A DNA stretch of 64,000 bases from CAUJIW01 sp963205175 (GTDB lineage Bacteria; Pseudomonadota; Alphaproteobacteria; Sphingomonadales; Sphingomonadaceae). The notes under the pieces were generated by a model, which saw only the letters and a list, made by a program, of their open reading frames with translations, was not told the origin of the DNA and made no database searches. The stretch lies in NCBI GenBank assembly GCA_041060555.1, contig JBEUDS010000011.1. One strand, 5' to 3'. Within the stretch, counting starts at the first letter, position 1; each line of letters opens with the position of its first letter. The position numbers and the translations under genes were made by a program. Below are positions 55,390-63,867 of this stretch, one piece after another.

Positions 55390-56919
55390 TCAGCTTCCCG
55401 CCACTGTGGGGTTTGAACTCACGTGGTCAAAGTCGTTGAGGTCGACCCGGCGGGTGCGCCGACGGAAGCTGAAGGTGAAGCCCGGCCACACCGTCGGGTT
55501 GCGGCCATCCTCGGTGAGGTACCAGCTCTTGCAGCCGGACTGCCAAACGGTGTGGGCGATCTCCCCCTGCAGCGCGTCGTTGTAGGCCGCCTGCACGGCC
55601 GGCGCCACGTCGAGCGCCCGCCAGCGCCGCCGGTCCAGCTGGCGCAGCGCGTCCATCACGTAGCGGATCTGCGACTCGATCATGTAGACCATCGAGTTGT
55701 GGCCCAGCCCGGTGTTCGGCCCCATCAGGAAGAACATGTTGGGGTAGCCGGCGACCACGGTGCCGAGATAGGCCGCCGCGCCGCGATCCCACTCGGCGTT
55801 GAGCGACCGGCCGCCCCGGCCGACGATCTCGGTGGGGCTCAGCACGTCGGTGGCCTTGAAGCCGGTGCCGAAGATGATGGCGTCCACCGGGTGCTCGACG
55901 CCGTCGCGGGTGCGGATGCCGGTGGCCGTTACTGTCTCGATGCCGGCGGTCTCGACATGGACGTTGGGCCGGTTGAGCGCCGGGTAATAGTCGTTGGAGA
56001 TCAGCAGCCGCTTGCAGCCCGGCGTATAGTCGGGCGTCAGCCTGGCCCGCAGCACCGGGTCGGGGATCGCCTGTTCCAGATGCCGGGTCGCCATCTCGGC
56101 GACGCGGGCCATCAGCTTGACGTTGCGGGTGAAGGCGTAGGCCCGGCTTTCCATCATGCAGTAGATGGCGCCGCGCCAGAGGTATTGCAGCGGCGGCAGG
56201 GCGCGCATCAGCGCCATTTCCCAGCGCCGCACCGGCCGGTCGGCCTTGGGCAGCACCCACGGCGGCGTGCGCTGGAACAGCGTCAGCTGGCCGACGTGCG
56301 GCGCGATCGCCGGCACGAACTGGATGGCGCTGGCGCCGGTGCCGATGACCGCCACCCGCTTGCCGGCCAGATCATAGTCGTGGTTCCAGTCGGCGGAGTG
56401 GAAGCTGGTGCCCTGGAACCCCTCCAGCCCCGGCAGCGACGGATAGGCCGGCCGGCTGAGCCCGCCCATGCCGGAGACGACGACGCGGGCGGTGGTCTGC
56501 GCGCCCGTGCGGTCGGTCAGCACCCATAGCGCGCGGGCCTCGTCGAACACGGCGCGCAGAATCTCGCAGCCGAAGCGGATGTGCGGCCGCAGCGCGTATT
56601 TGTCGGCGCAGTGACGCAGGTAGCGCCAGATTTCCGGCTGCGGCGAATACATCCGCGACCAGTCCGGGTTGGGCTCGAAGGAGAAGGAATAGAGGTGCGA
56701 GGGCACGTCGCAGGCGCAGCCCGGATAGTGGTTGTCGCGCCAGGTGCCGCCCACCTCGTCGGCCTTCTCGAAAATGCGGAAGTCGTGGCGGCCGGCCTTT
56801 TTCAGCGCGATCGCGATGCCGAGGCCGGAAAAGCCGGTGCCGATGATGGCGACGTCGATGTCCGGCCGCGTGCCGCCGCCGCGACCCGTGCCGCCCGTCC
56901 ATGAGGCTTGTGCGTCCAT
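55390..56919 (-). CDS. flavin-binding monooxygenase, Baeyer-Villiger type
   Basis: A 509-residue FAD/NADPH enzyme. FAD loop IIGTGFSGLG near 25-34, EVGGTWRDNHYPGCACDVPSHLYSFSF, the Baeyer-Villiger fingerprint FQGTSFHSADWNHD near 170-186, and NADPH loop VIGTGASAIQ. These enzymes insert oxygen beside a ketone to make an ester or lactone, often on cyclic ketones, terpenoids or steroids. GGGGGGAG precedes the ATG. Divergent from the TetR gene with two operator-like dyads between. Confidence 0.93.
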   Translation of the reverse strand: MDAQASWTGGTGRGGGTRPDIDVAIIGTGFSGLGIAIALKKAGRHDFRIFEKADEVGGTWRDNHYPGCACDVPSHLYSFSFEPNPDWSRMYSPQPEIWRYLRHCADKYALRPHIRFGCEILRAVFDEARALWVLTDRTGAQTTARVVVSGMGGLSRPAYPSLPGLEGFQGTSFHSADWNHDYDLAGKRVAVIGTGASAIQFVPAIAPHVGQLTLFQRTPPWVLPKADRPVRRWEMALMRALPPLQYLWRGAIYCMMESRAYAFTRNVKLMARVAEMATRHLEQAIPDPVLRARLTPDYTPGCKRLLISNDYYPALNRPNVHVETAGIETVTATGIRTRDGVEHPVDAIIFGTGFKATDVLSPTEIVGRGGRSLNAEWDRGAAAYLGTVVAGYPNMFFLMGPNTGLGHNSMVYMIESQIRYVMDALRQLDRRRWRALDVAPAVQAAYNDALQGEIAHTVWQSGCKSWYLTEDGRNPTVWPGFTFSFRRRTRRVDLNDFDHVSSNPTVAGS

Positions 56920-56985
56920 GTCTGTCTCCCCCCGGTATGCGGCCTTGATGGCCGTCCGGTTGCCCGGCGTGCGGCTGGCCTGTCT

Positions 56986-57001
56986 TAAATCGGTTGATTT
57001 A
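56986..57001. promoter_or_regulatory. TetR operator-like dyad, copy 1
   Basis: TAAATCGGTTGATTTA has perfect six-base arms around GGTT. It lies between the divergent monooxygenase and TetR genes and resembles copy 2, 36 bases away. Confidence 0.7.
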
Positions 57002-57021
57002 GGCTAGGGGCGGGTGGTAGG

Positions 57022-57037
57022 GAAATCAAGTGATTTA
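57022..57037. promoter_or_regulatory. TetR operator-like dyad, copy 2
   Basis: GAAATCAAGTGATTTA shares 12 of 16 bases with copy 1 and has arms AAATCA and TGATTT. It ends 22 bases before the TetR ATG, fitting self-repression. Confidence 0.7.
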
Positions 57038-57059
57038 ACGAACCGGAAGGAGCGGCGGC

Positions 57060-57731
57060 ATGGCCGAGGCGGACACGCCGTTGGCGCGCGGCGCGGATGC
57101 GGGCAGGATACAAACACCGGCGGCGGATACCCGCACGCGGCTGATCCTGGCGGCGATGGAGCTGTTCGGCGAGCGCGGTGTCGAGGGCGCCTCGCTGCGC
57201 GGCATCAACGAACTGGCGGATTGCCGCAATTCCGGGGCGGTGCATTATCATTTCGGCGGCCGGGTGCAGCTGGTCAGCGCGATTCTCGACTTCATCACCA
57301 CGCAGTGGGGCGAGTCGGTGCCGCCCGAGCAGCAGGCCAGTGTGATCGAGATCATGCGGGCGATGGCGCTGTCGCAGCTGGAGCTGCGCGACAACCATCC
57401 GTGGGGGCTGAAGGCGTTGCGTTTTCTCGAACGGCTGATGATGGACCAGGATCCCGAAATCCAGGCGCTGTGGCGCGTCCATTTCGAGGCCCGGCTGCAA
57501 CGGGTGGCCGACCGGCTGACGACGCTGTGCCCGGCCGTGCCGGTGACCCGGTTGCGGTTGCGCTTCATGATGGCGGTGGTGACGCTGGTGCATGGCGTCT
57601 CCGGCCTCACCGCCCTGCAGCGCACCGCGCTGGGCGACGTGCGCGGCGGCCGCGGCGATCTGGCCATGATCGACGAGCTGGCGGCGTTCGCCACCGGCGG
57701 CCTGCTGGCCGACGTGGCCGATCCGGCCTAG
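57060..57731 (+). CDS. TetR-family transcriptional regulator
   Basis: A 223-residue repressor. The helix-turn-helix lies at about 25-70 (RTRLILAAMELFGERGVEGASLRGINELADCRNSGAVHYHFGGRVQLVSAIL); the C-terminal part is the ligand-binding domain. AAGGAG precedes the ATG. It likely controls the divergent monooxygenase, and perhaps the whole catabolic cluster, through the paired dyads. Its last four bases overlap the convergent thioesterase gene. Confidence 0.92.
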   Translation: MAEADTPLARGADAGRIQTPAADTRTRLILAAMELFGERGVEGASLRGINELADCRNSGAVHYHFGGRVQLVSAILDFITTQWGESVPPEQQASVIEIMRAMALSQLELRDNHPWGLKALRFLERLMMDQDPEIQALWRVHFEARLQRVADRLTTLCPAVPVTRLRLRFMMAVVTLVHGVSGLTALQRTALGDVRGGRGDLAMIDELAAFATGGLLADVADPA

Positions 57732-58138
57732 CCCTTGCTGTGATCGGCGCCGCACTGGCTTGCCAGCGGCGTCGGCATCAGCGTCGCGGTCGCCGTGGCG
57801 ATCAGCCGGTCCGCCGGGTCATGCACCTCCGCCGCCACCAGCAGCCGGCGCCGTCCGGCGTGGCGGACGCGCGCCCGCGCGGTCAGGCGCCCCGGACTGG
57901 CCGGGCGGAGGAAGTGCGCCTGCAGGTCCAGCGTCGGCGCGTAGTGGCCGGCCGGACAGTGGGCGCGGGCGGCGCGCGCCATGGCGGTATCCAGCAGTGC
58001 CAGCAGCACGCCGCCGTGAACCGTGCCCTGCTCGTGCAGGTGCCGGGCGTCCGCCTCCAGCGTCACCACGAACGCGCCGTCTTGCGCGCCGGCCAGGTTC
58101 AGGCCGAGCAGGGCGTTGAAGCCATCGACGCCGCCCAT
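57728..58138 (-). CDS. PaaI-type hotdog thioesterase
   Basis: A 136-residue hotdog-fold protein. HEQGTVHGGVLLALLDTAMARAA is the family core, in which HGG and the Asp of LLDTAM are active-site residues. It hydrolyses acyl-CoA to free CoA, perhaps clearing dead-end intermediates. It lies 11 bases after the acyl-CoA dehydrogenase gene on the same strand, so both are one transcript. Confidence 0.88.
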   Translation of the reverse strand: MGGVDGFNALLGLNLAGAQDGAFVVTLEADARHLHEQGTVHGGVLLALLDTAMARAARAHCPAGHYAPTLDLQAHFLRPASPGRLTARARVRHAGRRRLLVAAEVHDPADRLIATATATLMPTPLASQCGADHSKG

Positions 58139-58149
58139 GAGCCCGCCGG

Positions 58150-59325
58150 TCAGCGCGGCAGCCGCAGCCGGTTGGCGATGTTGTTGCGCTGGATCGCCGA
58201 CGAGCCGCCGAGGATCGGCATCACCAGAATGTCGCGGACATAGCGTTCCATGTCGAAGTCGCGGACATAGCCATAGGCGCCCATGATCTGCTGGCAGCTC
58301 AGCACGATCTCCTTGGCGGTCTCGCAGACGAACAGCTTGGCCATCGAGGTTTCCACCGCCGCCGGCTGGCGGGCGTCGATCAGCCGGGCGGCGTTGTAGG
58401 TCATCAGCCGGCAGGCTTCGAACTTGGTACGTGCGTCGGCCAGCATGTGGCGGATCGACTGGATGGTGCAGATCGGCTTGCCGAACTGGACGCGCTGCTG
58501 GGCATAATCCCAGGCATCCTGCACCGCGCCGCGCGCGATGCCCAGCGCCATGGCGGCGACCTCTAGCTTCTCGACGTCGAGCCCCGGCCCGACCAGGCGC
58601 GTCCAGCCGTCGTTCCAGCCATCGGCGCCGCCCACCACATTGTCCAGCGGAATACGCACATCGGTGAAGTTCACATCATAGGTGCCGCCGCCCTTCAGCC
58701 CCAGCGTGTCCTGCGCCTCCAGCGTGACGCCGGGCGCGGTGGGCGGAATCAGCACCAGCGACAGGTTCTTGTATTTTTCATCGGCGGGCCCGGTGCGCAC
58801 CAGCGCGTAGATATACTCGGATATGGCGGCACCGGAGCAGAACCGCTTGTTGCCGTTGATGACCAGCGCCTCGCCGTCACGCTCGCCCGTCGTGCGGACG
58901 CTGGCCAGATCGGCGCCGACGTCGGGTTCGGTGAAGCCGTAGGCGAACATTAGCCCCTCGCTGGCGACGCGCGGCAGCAGGGCGGCTTTCTGGGCGTCAC
59001 TTGCCACCTCGCACAGGTTCAGACCGGCATAGCAGGCGGCCTGAATATAGGCGCAGCCCACGGCCATTGAGCGCGAGCACAGTTCCTCGATCACCATGAT
59101 GGTCGCGGTGATGTCGCGGCCGCTGCCGCCATAGGCCTCGGGCACGGTGAGGCCGGTCAGGCCCAGCGCCACCAGCTTGTCGTGGACGTCGCGGGGGAAC
59201 TCGTTGCGCTTGTCCCACTGCTGCACCAGCGGGCGCGGCATTTCCTTGTCGATGAAGCGGCGCAGCGTGTCGCGCAACATGCCGACGTGTTCGGCCTCGT
59301 CACGAATGTCGGTCTGCATGTCCAT
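58150..59325 (-). CDS. acyl-CoA dehydrogenase, isovaleryl-CoA-dehydrogenase-like active site
   Basis: A 391-residue flavoprotein. FTEPDVGADLASVRTTG and INGNKRFCSGAAISEY bind FAD and substrate. The usual C-terminal Glu is absent (MPILGGSSAIQRNNIA has Gly), but GLDVEKLEVAAMALG carries Glu at the position used by isovaleryl-CoA dehydrogenase, so it should be active, perhaps on branched acyl-CoA. The ATG at 59325 follows CAGGG; the frame extends upstream without resemblance. Confidence 0.92.
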   Translation of the reverse strand: MDMQTDIRDEAEHVGMLRDTLRRFIDKEMPRPLVQQWDKRNEFPRDVHDKLVALGLTGLTVPEAYGGSGRDITATIMVIEELCSRSMAVGCAYIQAACYAGLNLCEVASDAQKAALLPRVASEGLMFAYGFTEPDVGADLASVRTTGERDGEALVINGNKRFCSGAAISEYIYALVRTGPADEKYKNLSLVLIPPTAPGVTLEAQDTLGLKGGGTYDVNFTDVRIPLDNVVGGADGWNDGWTRLVGPGLDVEKLEVAAMALGIARGAVQDAWDYAQQRVQFGKPICTIQSIRHMLADARTKFEACRLMTYNAARLIDARQPAAVETSMAKLFVCETAKEIVLSCQQIMGAYGYVRDFDMERYVRDILVMPILGGSSAIQRNNIANRLRLPR

Positions 59326-59626
59326 GATCCCTGTTCCCCAAGCTGATCGGTTCTCGCGGTTGTGGTGTCGGTCGCCGCCGGTGCCGCACGGCGCGGCCTT
59401 ATCGCGGCGCGTCTGATGGGCGCGATGCCTCCTCGGGCTAGGCGCTGGCGGGCTCACATCCAACTCGCAACGGGCCCGAAAAATGCCGCCGCCCAACATG
59501 CGGGCGATGCGAGTTCAAGCTGAGCGCGCCAGCGTCTAGCACCGGCCCACCTGGCATGGCCGCCTCCGGCAGGAGCGGTCATGCGGCATCGCTGCTGTCG
59601 CGCAATTTTCATCAAGAGGTCTGCCT
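59326..59626. other. 301-base divergent intergenic region
   Basis: No gene is seen. It holds promoters for the two divergent transcripts and a large imperfect inverted repeat, described separately. Confidence 0.6.
59437..59540. repeat. large imperfect inverted repeat in a divergent promoter region
   Basis: Left arm 59437-59469 and right arm 59508-59540 are 33 bases each and pair at 27 positions: GCTAG, CGCTGGCG, GCTCA and AACTCGCA blocks are kept, with most differences in one five-base block. The 38-base centre contains the dyad CGGGCCCG. It may be a folded repeat element or paired regulator sites. Confidence 0.7.
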
Positions 59627-61078
59627 GTGACGAGACGCGGTATCCTGTCCTTCGGCGCCTATGTGCCGCGTCGGCGCCTCGACCGGCGGGCGATCGCGGC
59701 GGCACACGCCTGGGCCAACCCCAACCTCAAGGCGCTGGCGCGCGGCACGCGGGCGATCTGTGGCCAGGACGAGGACAGCCTGACCATGGCGGTGGCCGCC
59801 GGGGCTCAGGCGCTGGCCGCGCTGGATATGCCGGCGGTGGCGGCGCTCAGCGTCGCCTCCACCACCATGCCGTTCGCCGACCGCCAGAACGCGACGCTGA
59901 TCGGCGAGGCGCTGGCGCTGCCCGACACGCTGGCGACGGCCGACCTCGGCGGTTCGCTGCGCGCCGGCGTGGCGGCGCTGCGGGCGGCGTTCGAGCGGCC
60001 GCAGACCAGCCTGGTGGTCGCCGCCGACAAGCGTCACACCCGGCCCGCCAGCGCGCAGGAAATGCGGGTGGGCGACGCGGCGGCCGCGCTGGTGGTGGGG
60101 GAGGGCGAGGTGCTGGCCGAGTTCGTCGCCGGCCACGCCCTGTCGGTGGATTTTGTCGATCACTATCGCGCCAGCGACGCGGATTTTGATTACGCGCTGG
60201 AAGAACGCTGGGCCCGCGACATGGGCGCGCTGCGCATTCTGCCGCGCGCCATCGAGGCGACGCTGACGCGGGCCGGCGTTGCCGGCGCGGCGGTCGCCCG
60301 GGTGGTGATGGCCGGTTTCCCGCGCCGGGAGGCCGAAGCGATTGCCGCGAAATGCGGCCTGGCGGCGGCGGCGATTGTTGACGATCTGATCGAGCCGTGC
60401 GGCGACAGCGGCTGTGCCCATCCGCTGCTGCTGCTGACGCTGGCGCTGCAATCGGCGGCGCCGGGCGACCTGATCCTGGTGGTCGGCTACGGTCAGGGCG
60501 CGGAGACGCTGCTGCTGCGGGCAACCGATGCGATCGGCCGGGCCGGTGCGATGGTGGGTGCCGCGCAGATGCTCGCCGATGGTACGACGGACGACAACTA
60601 CCTGCGCTTCCTGTCGTTCAGCGGCGCGCTGGCGCTGGACTGGGGCATGCGGGCCGAGCGGGACAACCGCACCGCCCAGTCGGCTTTTTTCCGCCATCGC
60701 CAGACGGTGACCGGCTTCGTCGGCGGTCGTTGCACGGCCTGCGATACCGCCCAGTTTCCGCGCACCCGCGTGTGCGTCAACCCCGATTGCCGGCAGACCG
60801 ACACCCAGGTGGCGGAGCCGTTCGCCGACAAGGCGGCGACGGTTAAATCCTTCACCGAGGACTGGCTGGCGCTCTCCTACAGTCCGCCGCTGATGTACGG
60901 CAATGTCCGCTTCGCCGGCGGTGGCGTCACCATGCTGGAGTTCAGCGACTTCGCGCCCGGCGCGCTGGCGGTCGACACGCCGCTGGCGCTCGCCTTCCGG
61001 CTCAAGGACGTCGACGCCCGGCGCGGCTTCCGCCGCTATTGCTGGAAGGCCGTGCCGCCGCGCCGCCTGTCGGCCTGA
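59627..61078 (+). CDS. HMG-CoA-synthase/KAS III-like protein fused to a DUF35 OB-fold domain
   Basis: A 483-residue fusion. Residues 1-340 have the thiolase-superfamily fold (TRRGILSFGAYVPRRRLDR; MRVGDAAAALVVGEGE; ILVVGYGQGAETLLLRA). The usual catalytic Cys position, within DLGGSLRAGVAALR, appears to hold Ser110. Residues about 355-480 are a DUF35 unit with a zinc ribbon (C369, C372, C383, C388) and an OB fold. DUF35 partners thiolase-like proteins in steroid side-chain breakdown and other pathways. GTG start behind AAGAGGT. The thiolase gene follows 17 bases later. Confidence 0.85.
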   Translation: MTRRGILSFGAYVPRRRLDRRAIAAAHAWANPNLKALARGTRAICGQDEDSLTMAVAAGAQALAALDMPAVAALSVASTTMPFADRQNATLIGEALALPDTLATADLGGSLRAGVAALRAAFERPQTSLVVAADKRHTRPASAQEMRVGDAAAALVVGEGEVLAEFVAGHALSVDFVDHYRASDADFDYALEERWARDMGALRILPRAIEATLTRAGVAGAAVARVVMAGFPRREAEAIAAKCGLAAAAIVDDLIEPCGDSGCAHPLLLLTLALQSAAPGDLILVVGYGQGAETLLLRATDAIGRAGAMVGAAQMLADGTTDDNYLRFLSFSGALALDWGMRAERDNRTAQSAFFRHRQTVTGFVGGRCTACDTAQFPRTRVCVNPDCRQTDTQVAEPFADKAATVKSFTEDWLALSYSPPLMYGNVRFAGGGVTMLEFSDFAPGALAVDTPLALAFRLKDVDARRGFRRYCWKAVPPRRLSA

Positions 61079-61095
61079 TCGAGAAGGAACGAAAA

Positions 61096-62295
61096 ATGGC
61101 CACGGGTATCAAGGACAAGGTCGTCATTCTGGGCATGGGCTGTTCGCGCTTTGGCGAGCGGTGGGAGTGCAGCGCGGAAGATCTGATGCTGGAGGCGTTC
61201 AGCGAGGCGCTGACCGACGCCGGCATCCCGCGCGACCGCATCGAGGCGGCATGGTTCGGCCTGTCGACCGACGAGCAGAGCCTGAGCAAGTCGGCCCTGT
61301 CGCTGGCCTCGGCCCTGCGGTTGCCCAATATCGCGGCGACGCGGGTGGAAAACATGTGCGCCACCGGCACCGAGGCGCTGCGCGGCGCGGTCTATGGCGT
61401 CGCCTCGGGCGCCTACGACATCGCGCTGGCGCTGGGGGTGGAGAAGCTCAAGGACACCGGCTACGGCGGCCTGCCGGAACGCACCAAGGGCACCTTCGAG
61501 GATCTGTGGTTTCCCTCGGTGACGGCGCCCGGCAGCTTCGCGCAGTTCGCCAGCGCCTATGTCGCCCGTCACGGCGTCGCGCTCGACGATCTCAAGGCGG
61601 CGATGGCGCATGTCTCGAAGAAAAGCCATGACAATGGCGCGCTCAATCCCAAGGCGCATCTGCGCAATCGGCTGACCCACGAGCAGATTCTCAAGGCGCC
61701 GATGATCGCCCATCCGCTGGGGCTGTATGACTGCTGCGGCGTTTCCGATGGCTCGGCCTGCGCCATCGTCACCACGCCGGAGATGGCGCGCCAGCTTGGC
61801 AGGAGCGGCACGCTGGTCAGCGTCAAGGCGATGCAGCTGGCGCTGAGCAACGGTTCGGAGGCGGGCTTCGATTCCTGGGATGGCAGCTATGCCCACACCA
61901 CGCGCATCGCCTCGCGGCGGGCCTACCAGGAAGCCGGCATCGTCGACCCGCGCGCCGAGCTCGATCTGATCGAGGTACACGACTGCTTCTCCATCACCGA
62001 ACTGGTGACCATGGAGGATCTCGGCCTGGCCGACGTCGGGCAGGGCTGGCGTGCCGTGCTCGATGGCCGCTTCGACCGCGATGGCGCGATGCCGTGCAAT
62101 GTCGATGGCGGGCTCAAATGCTTCGGCCATCCCATCGGCGCGACGGGGTTGCGCATGGTCTATGAACTCTATCTCCAGCTGCTCGGCCGCGCCGGCGAGC
62201 GCCAGCTCGCCGCGCCGAAACTGGGGCTGACCCACAACCTCGGCGGCTTCCCCAACAAGAATGTGTGCAGCGTGTCGGTCATCGGGACGTTGTGA
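61096..62295 (+). CDS. thiolase-family acetyltransferase, SCPx type
   Basis: A 399-residue thiolase. The nucleophile is Cys88 in VENMCATGTEALRGAVYG; the second set lies in EVHDCFSITELV and the third in CFGHPIGATGLR. It would cleave or form a 3-oxoacyl-CoA. The SCPx-like pattern is common among sterol and branched-chain thiolases and in partners of DUF35 proteins. AAGGA precedes the ATG. Second gene of a four-gene unit with the HMG-CoA-synthase-like, SDR and hydratase genes. Confidence 0.92.
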   Translation: MATGIKDKVVILGMGCSRFGERWECSAEDLMLEAFSEALTDAGIPRDRIEAAWFGLSTDEQSLSKSALSLASALRLPNIAATRVENMCATGTEALRGAVYGVASGAYDIALALGVEKLKDTGYGGLPERTKGTFEDLWFPSVTAPGSFAQFASAYVARHGVALDDLKAAMAHVSKKSHDNGALNPKAHLRNRLTHEQILKAPMIAHPLGLYDCCGVSDGSACAIVTTPEMARQLGRSGTLVSVKAMQLALSNGSEAGFDSWDGSYAHTTRIASRRAYQEAGIVDPRAELDLIEVHDCFSITELVTMEDLGLADVGQGWRAVLDGRFDRDGAMPCNVDGGLKCFGHPIGATGLRMVYELYLQLLGRAGERQLAAPKLGLTHNLGGFPNKNVCSVSVIGTL

Positions 62296-62322
62296 TCCTC
62301 AACTTCATCGACGGGATACAGC

Positions 62323-63099
62323 ATGGACAACAAGGCGTTCGGGCTTGCGGACCGGACTTTCATCGTCACCGGCGGTGCGCAGGGTGTCGGCCGCGCGCTG
62401 GTGGAATACGGCCTCGATCACGGCGCGCGGATTGTCGCGGTGGACGCCAACCGGGCGGCGCTGGAAACGCTGGCGGCCGAGCGCCCGGAGTCCGGTTTGC
62501 GCATCTGCGCGCTGGATGTCACCGACGAGGCGGCGGTGGAGGCGTGCGTCGCCACGACGCTGGAACAGTTCGGCGATCTGCACGGCCTCATCAACAACGC
62601 CGGCATCGTGCGCGCGGCGATGGCGCATGAAATGACGCTGGACCGCTGGCGGCAGGTGATCGATGTCAATCTCACCGGGGCCTTCATCTGCCTGCGCGCG
62701 GTCGGCCGGGCGCTGATCGCCAAGGCCGAGCGGGGTGACGCGGCGCCGGGGCGCATCGTCAACATCTCCTCCGACGCCGGCCGGCGCGGCACCATCGGCC
62801 AGATCAATTACGGCGCCGCCAAGTCCGGTGTGCTGGGTCTGACGATGTCGGCGGCGCGCGAATGGGCCCGCCACGGCATCAACGTCAACAGTGTCTGCTA
62901 TGGCGTGGTGGAGACGCCGATGACCGAGACCATCCGCGACGAACGGTTCCGCGAGCGCTACATCCGCCAGATTCCGCTGGGGCGCTTCTCTGCCGCCGAC
63001 GAAGTGGCCCCGGCGACCTGGTTCCTGCTCACCGATGCGGCCAGCTACATCACCGGCCAGCATCTGGCCGTCGATGGCGGCTTCCACATCACGGCCTGA
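62323..63099 (+). CDS. short-chain dehydrogenase/reductase
   Basis: A 258-residue classical SDR. NAD(P) loop TGGAQGVG at 16-23, NNAG at 91-94, and catalytic Ser150, Tyr163, Lys167 (INYGAAKSG). Asp41 after the second strand (VAVDANRA) points to NAD(H). C-terminal DAASYITGQHLAVDGGFHI is typical. Likely a 3-hydroxyacyl-CoA dehydrogenase step of the cluster. Lies 27 bases after the thiolase gene. Confidence 0.93.
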   Translation: MDNKAFGLADRTFIVTGGAQGVGRALVEYGLDHGARIVAVDANRAALETLAAERPESGLRICALDVTDEAAVEACVATTLEQFGDLHGLINNAGIVRAAMAHEMTLDRWRQVIDVNLTGAFICLRAVGRALIAKAERGDAAPGRIVNISSDAGRRGTIGQINYGAAKSGVLGLTMSAAREWARHGINVNSVCYGVVETPMTETIRDERFRERYIRQIPLGRFSAADEVAPATWFLLTDAASYITGQHLAVDGGFHITA

Positions 63100-63102
63100 A
63101 CC

Positions 63103-63867
63103 GTGGCTGACGCCGTCCCGGACGACCTGCAGGTGGCGCGGGAAGGCGCCACGCTGCATCTGCGCCTGCACCGGCCGCAGGCGCGCAACGCCATCAATCC
63201 GGCGATGTACGATGGCCTGCGCGCGGCACTGGCCACGGCCGCCGCGGACGACACGCTGACGACGGTGCTGCTGTCGGCGGAGGGCGCGACCTTCTGTGCC
63301 GGCAACGACATCGCCGGCCTCCAGGCTGTGCGCGCCTTGCCGATGGACGAACGGCCGGGGTTCCGGTTCATGCAGGCGCTGGCGGCGTTTCCCAAGCCGG
63401 TGGTGGCGGCGGTGGCCGGGCGCGCCGTCGGCATTGGCGCCACGCTGCTGCTGCATTGCGATCTGGTCTATCTCGAACCGGACGCGACGCTGCTGCTGCC
63501 GTTCGCCAGGCTGGGGCTGGTGCCGGAATTCGCCTCGTCATTGCTGCTGCCGCGCATGGCCGGTCACGCGCGCGCCGCCCGCTGGCTGCTGCTGGGCGAG
63601 CCGATGTCGGCGCACGACGCCCGCGACATCGGGCTGGCGAGCGAGGTGGTGGCGACCGGCACCGCGCTGGCGCGCGCGCAGGCCGCCTGCGCGGCGATGG
63701 CCGATCTGTCGTCGCCGTCGCTGATCGCCACCAAGGCGTTGATGCGCGAGGGCGTCGAGGCCCGCGTGCGCGAAGTGATGGTGCGCGAGATGGCGCAGCT
63801 CAGCGAATTTCTCAACAGTCCGGCAACCCAGGCGCGGCTGGCCGCCGGGCGGACGCCGCGTGCCTGA
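63103..63867 (+). CDS. enoyl-CoA hydratase/isomerase family protein
   Basis: A 254-residue crotonase-fold protein. LRLHRPQARNAINPAMYDGLRAAL opens the fold; SAEGATFCAGNDIAGLQ forms the first oxyanion strand; AAVAGRAVGIGATLLLHCDLVY the second, with Ala-Val where classic hydratases have catalytic Glu. PFARLGLVPEFASSLLLPRM holds the second Glu position. It may therefore act as an isomerase rather than a hydratase. GTG start, three bases after the SDR stop, with coupled translation likely. Confidence 0.88.
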   Translation: MADAVPDDLQVAREGATLHLRLHRPQARNAINPAMYDGLRAALATAAADDTLTTVLLSAEGATFCAGNDIAGLQAVRALPMDERPGFRFMQALAAFPKPVVAAVAGRAVGIGATLLLHCDLVYLEPDATLLLPFARLGLVPEFASSLLLPRMAGHARAARWLLLGEPMSAHDARDIGLASEVVATGTALARAQAACAAMADLSSPSLIATKALMREGVEARVREVMVREMAQLSEFLNSPATQARLAAGRTPRA

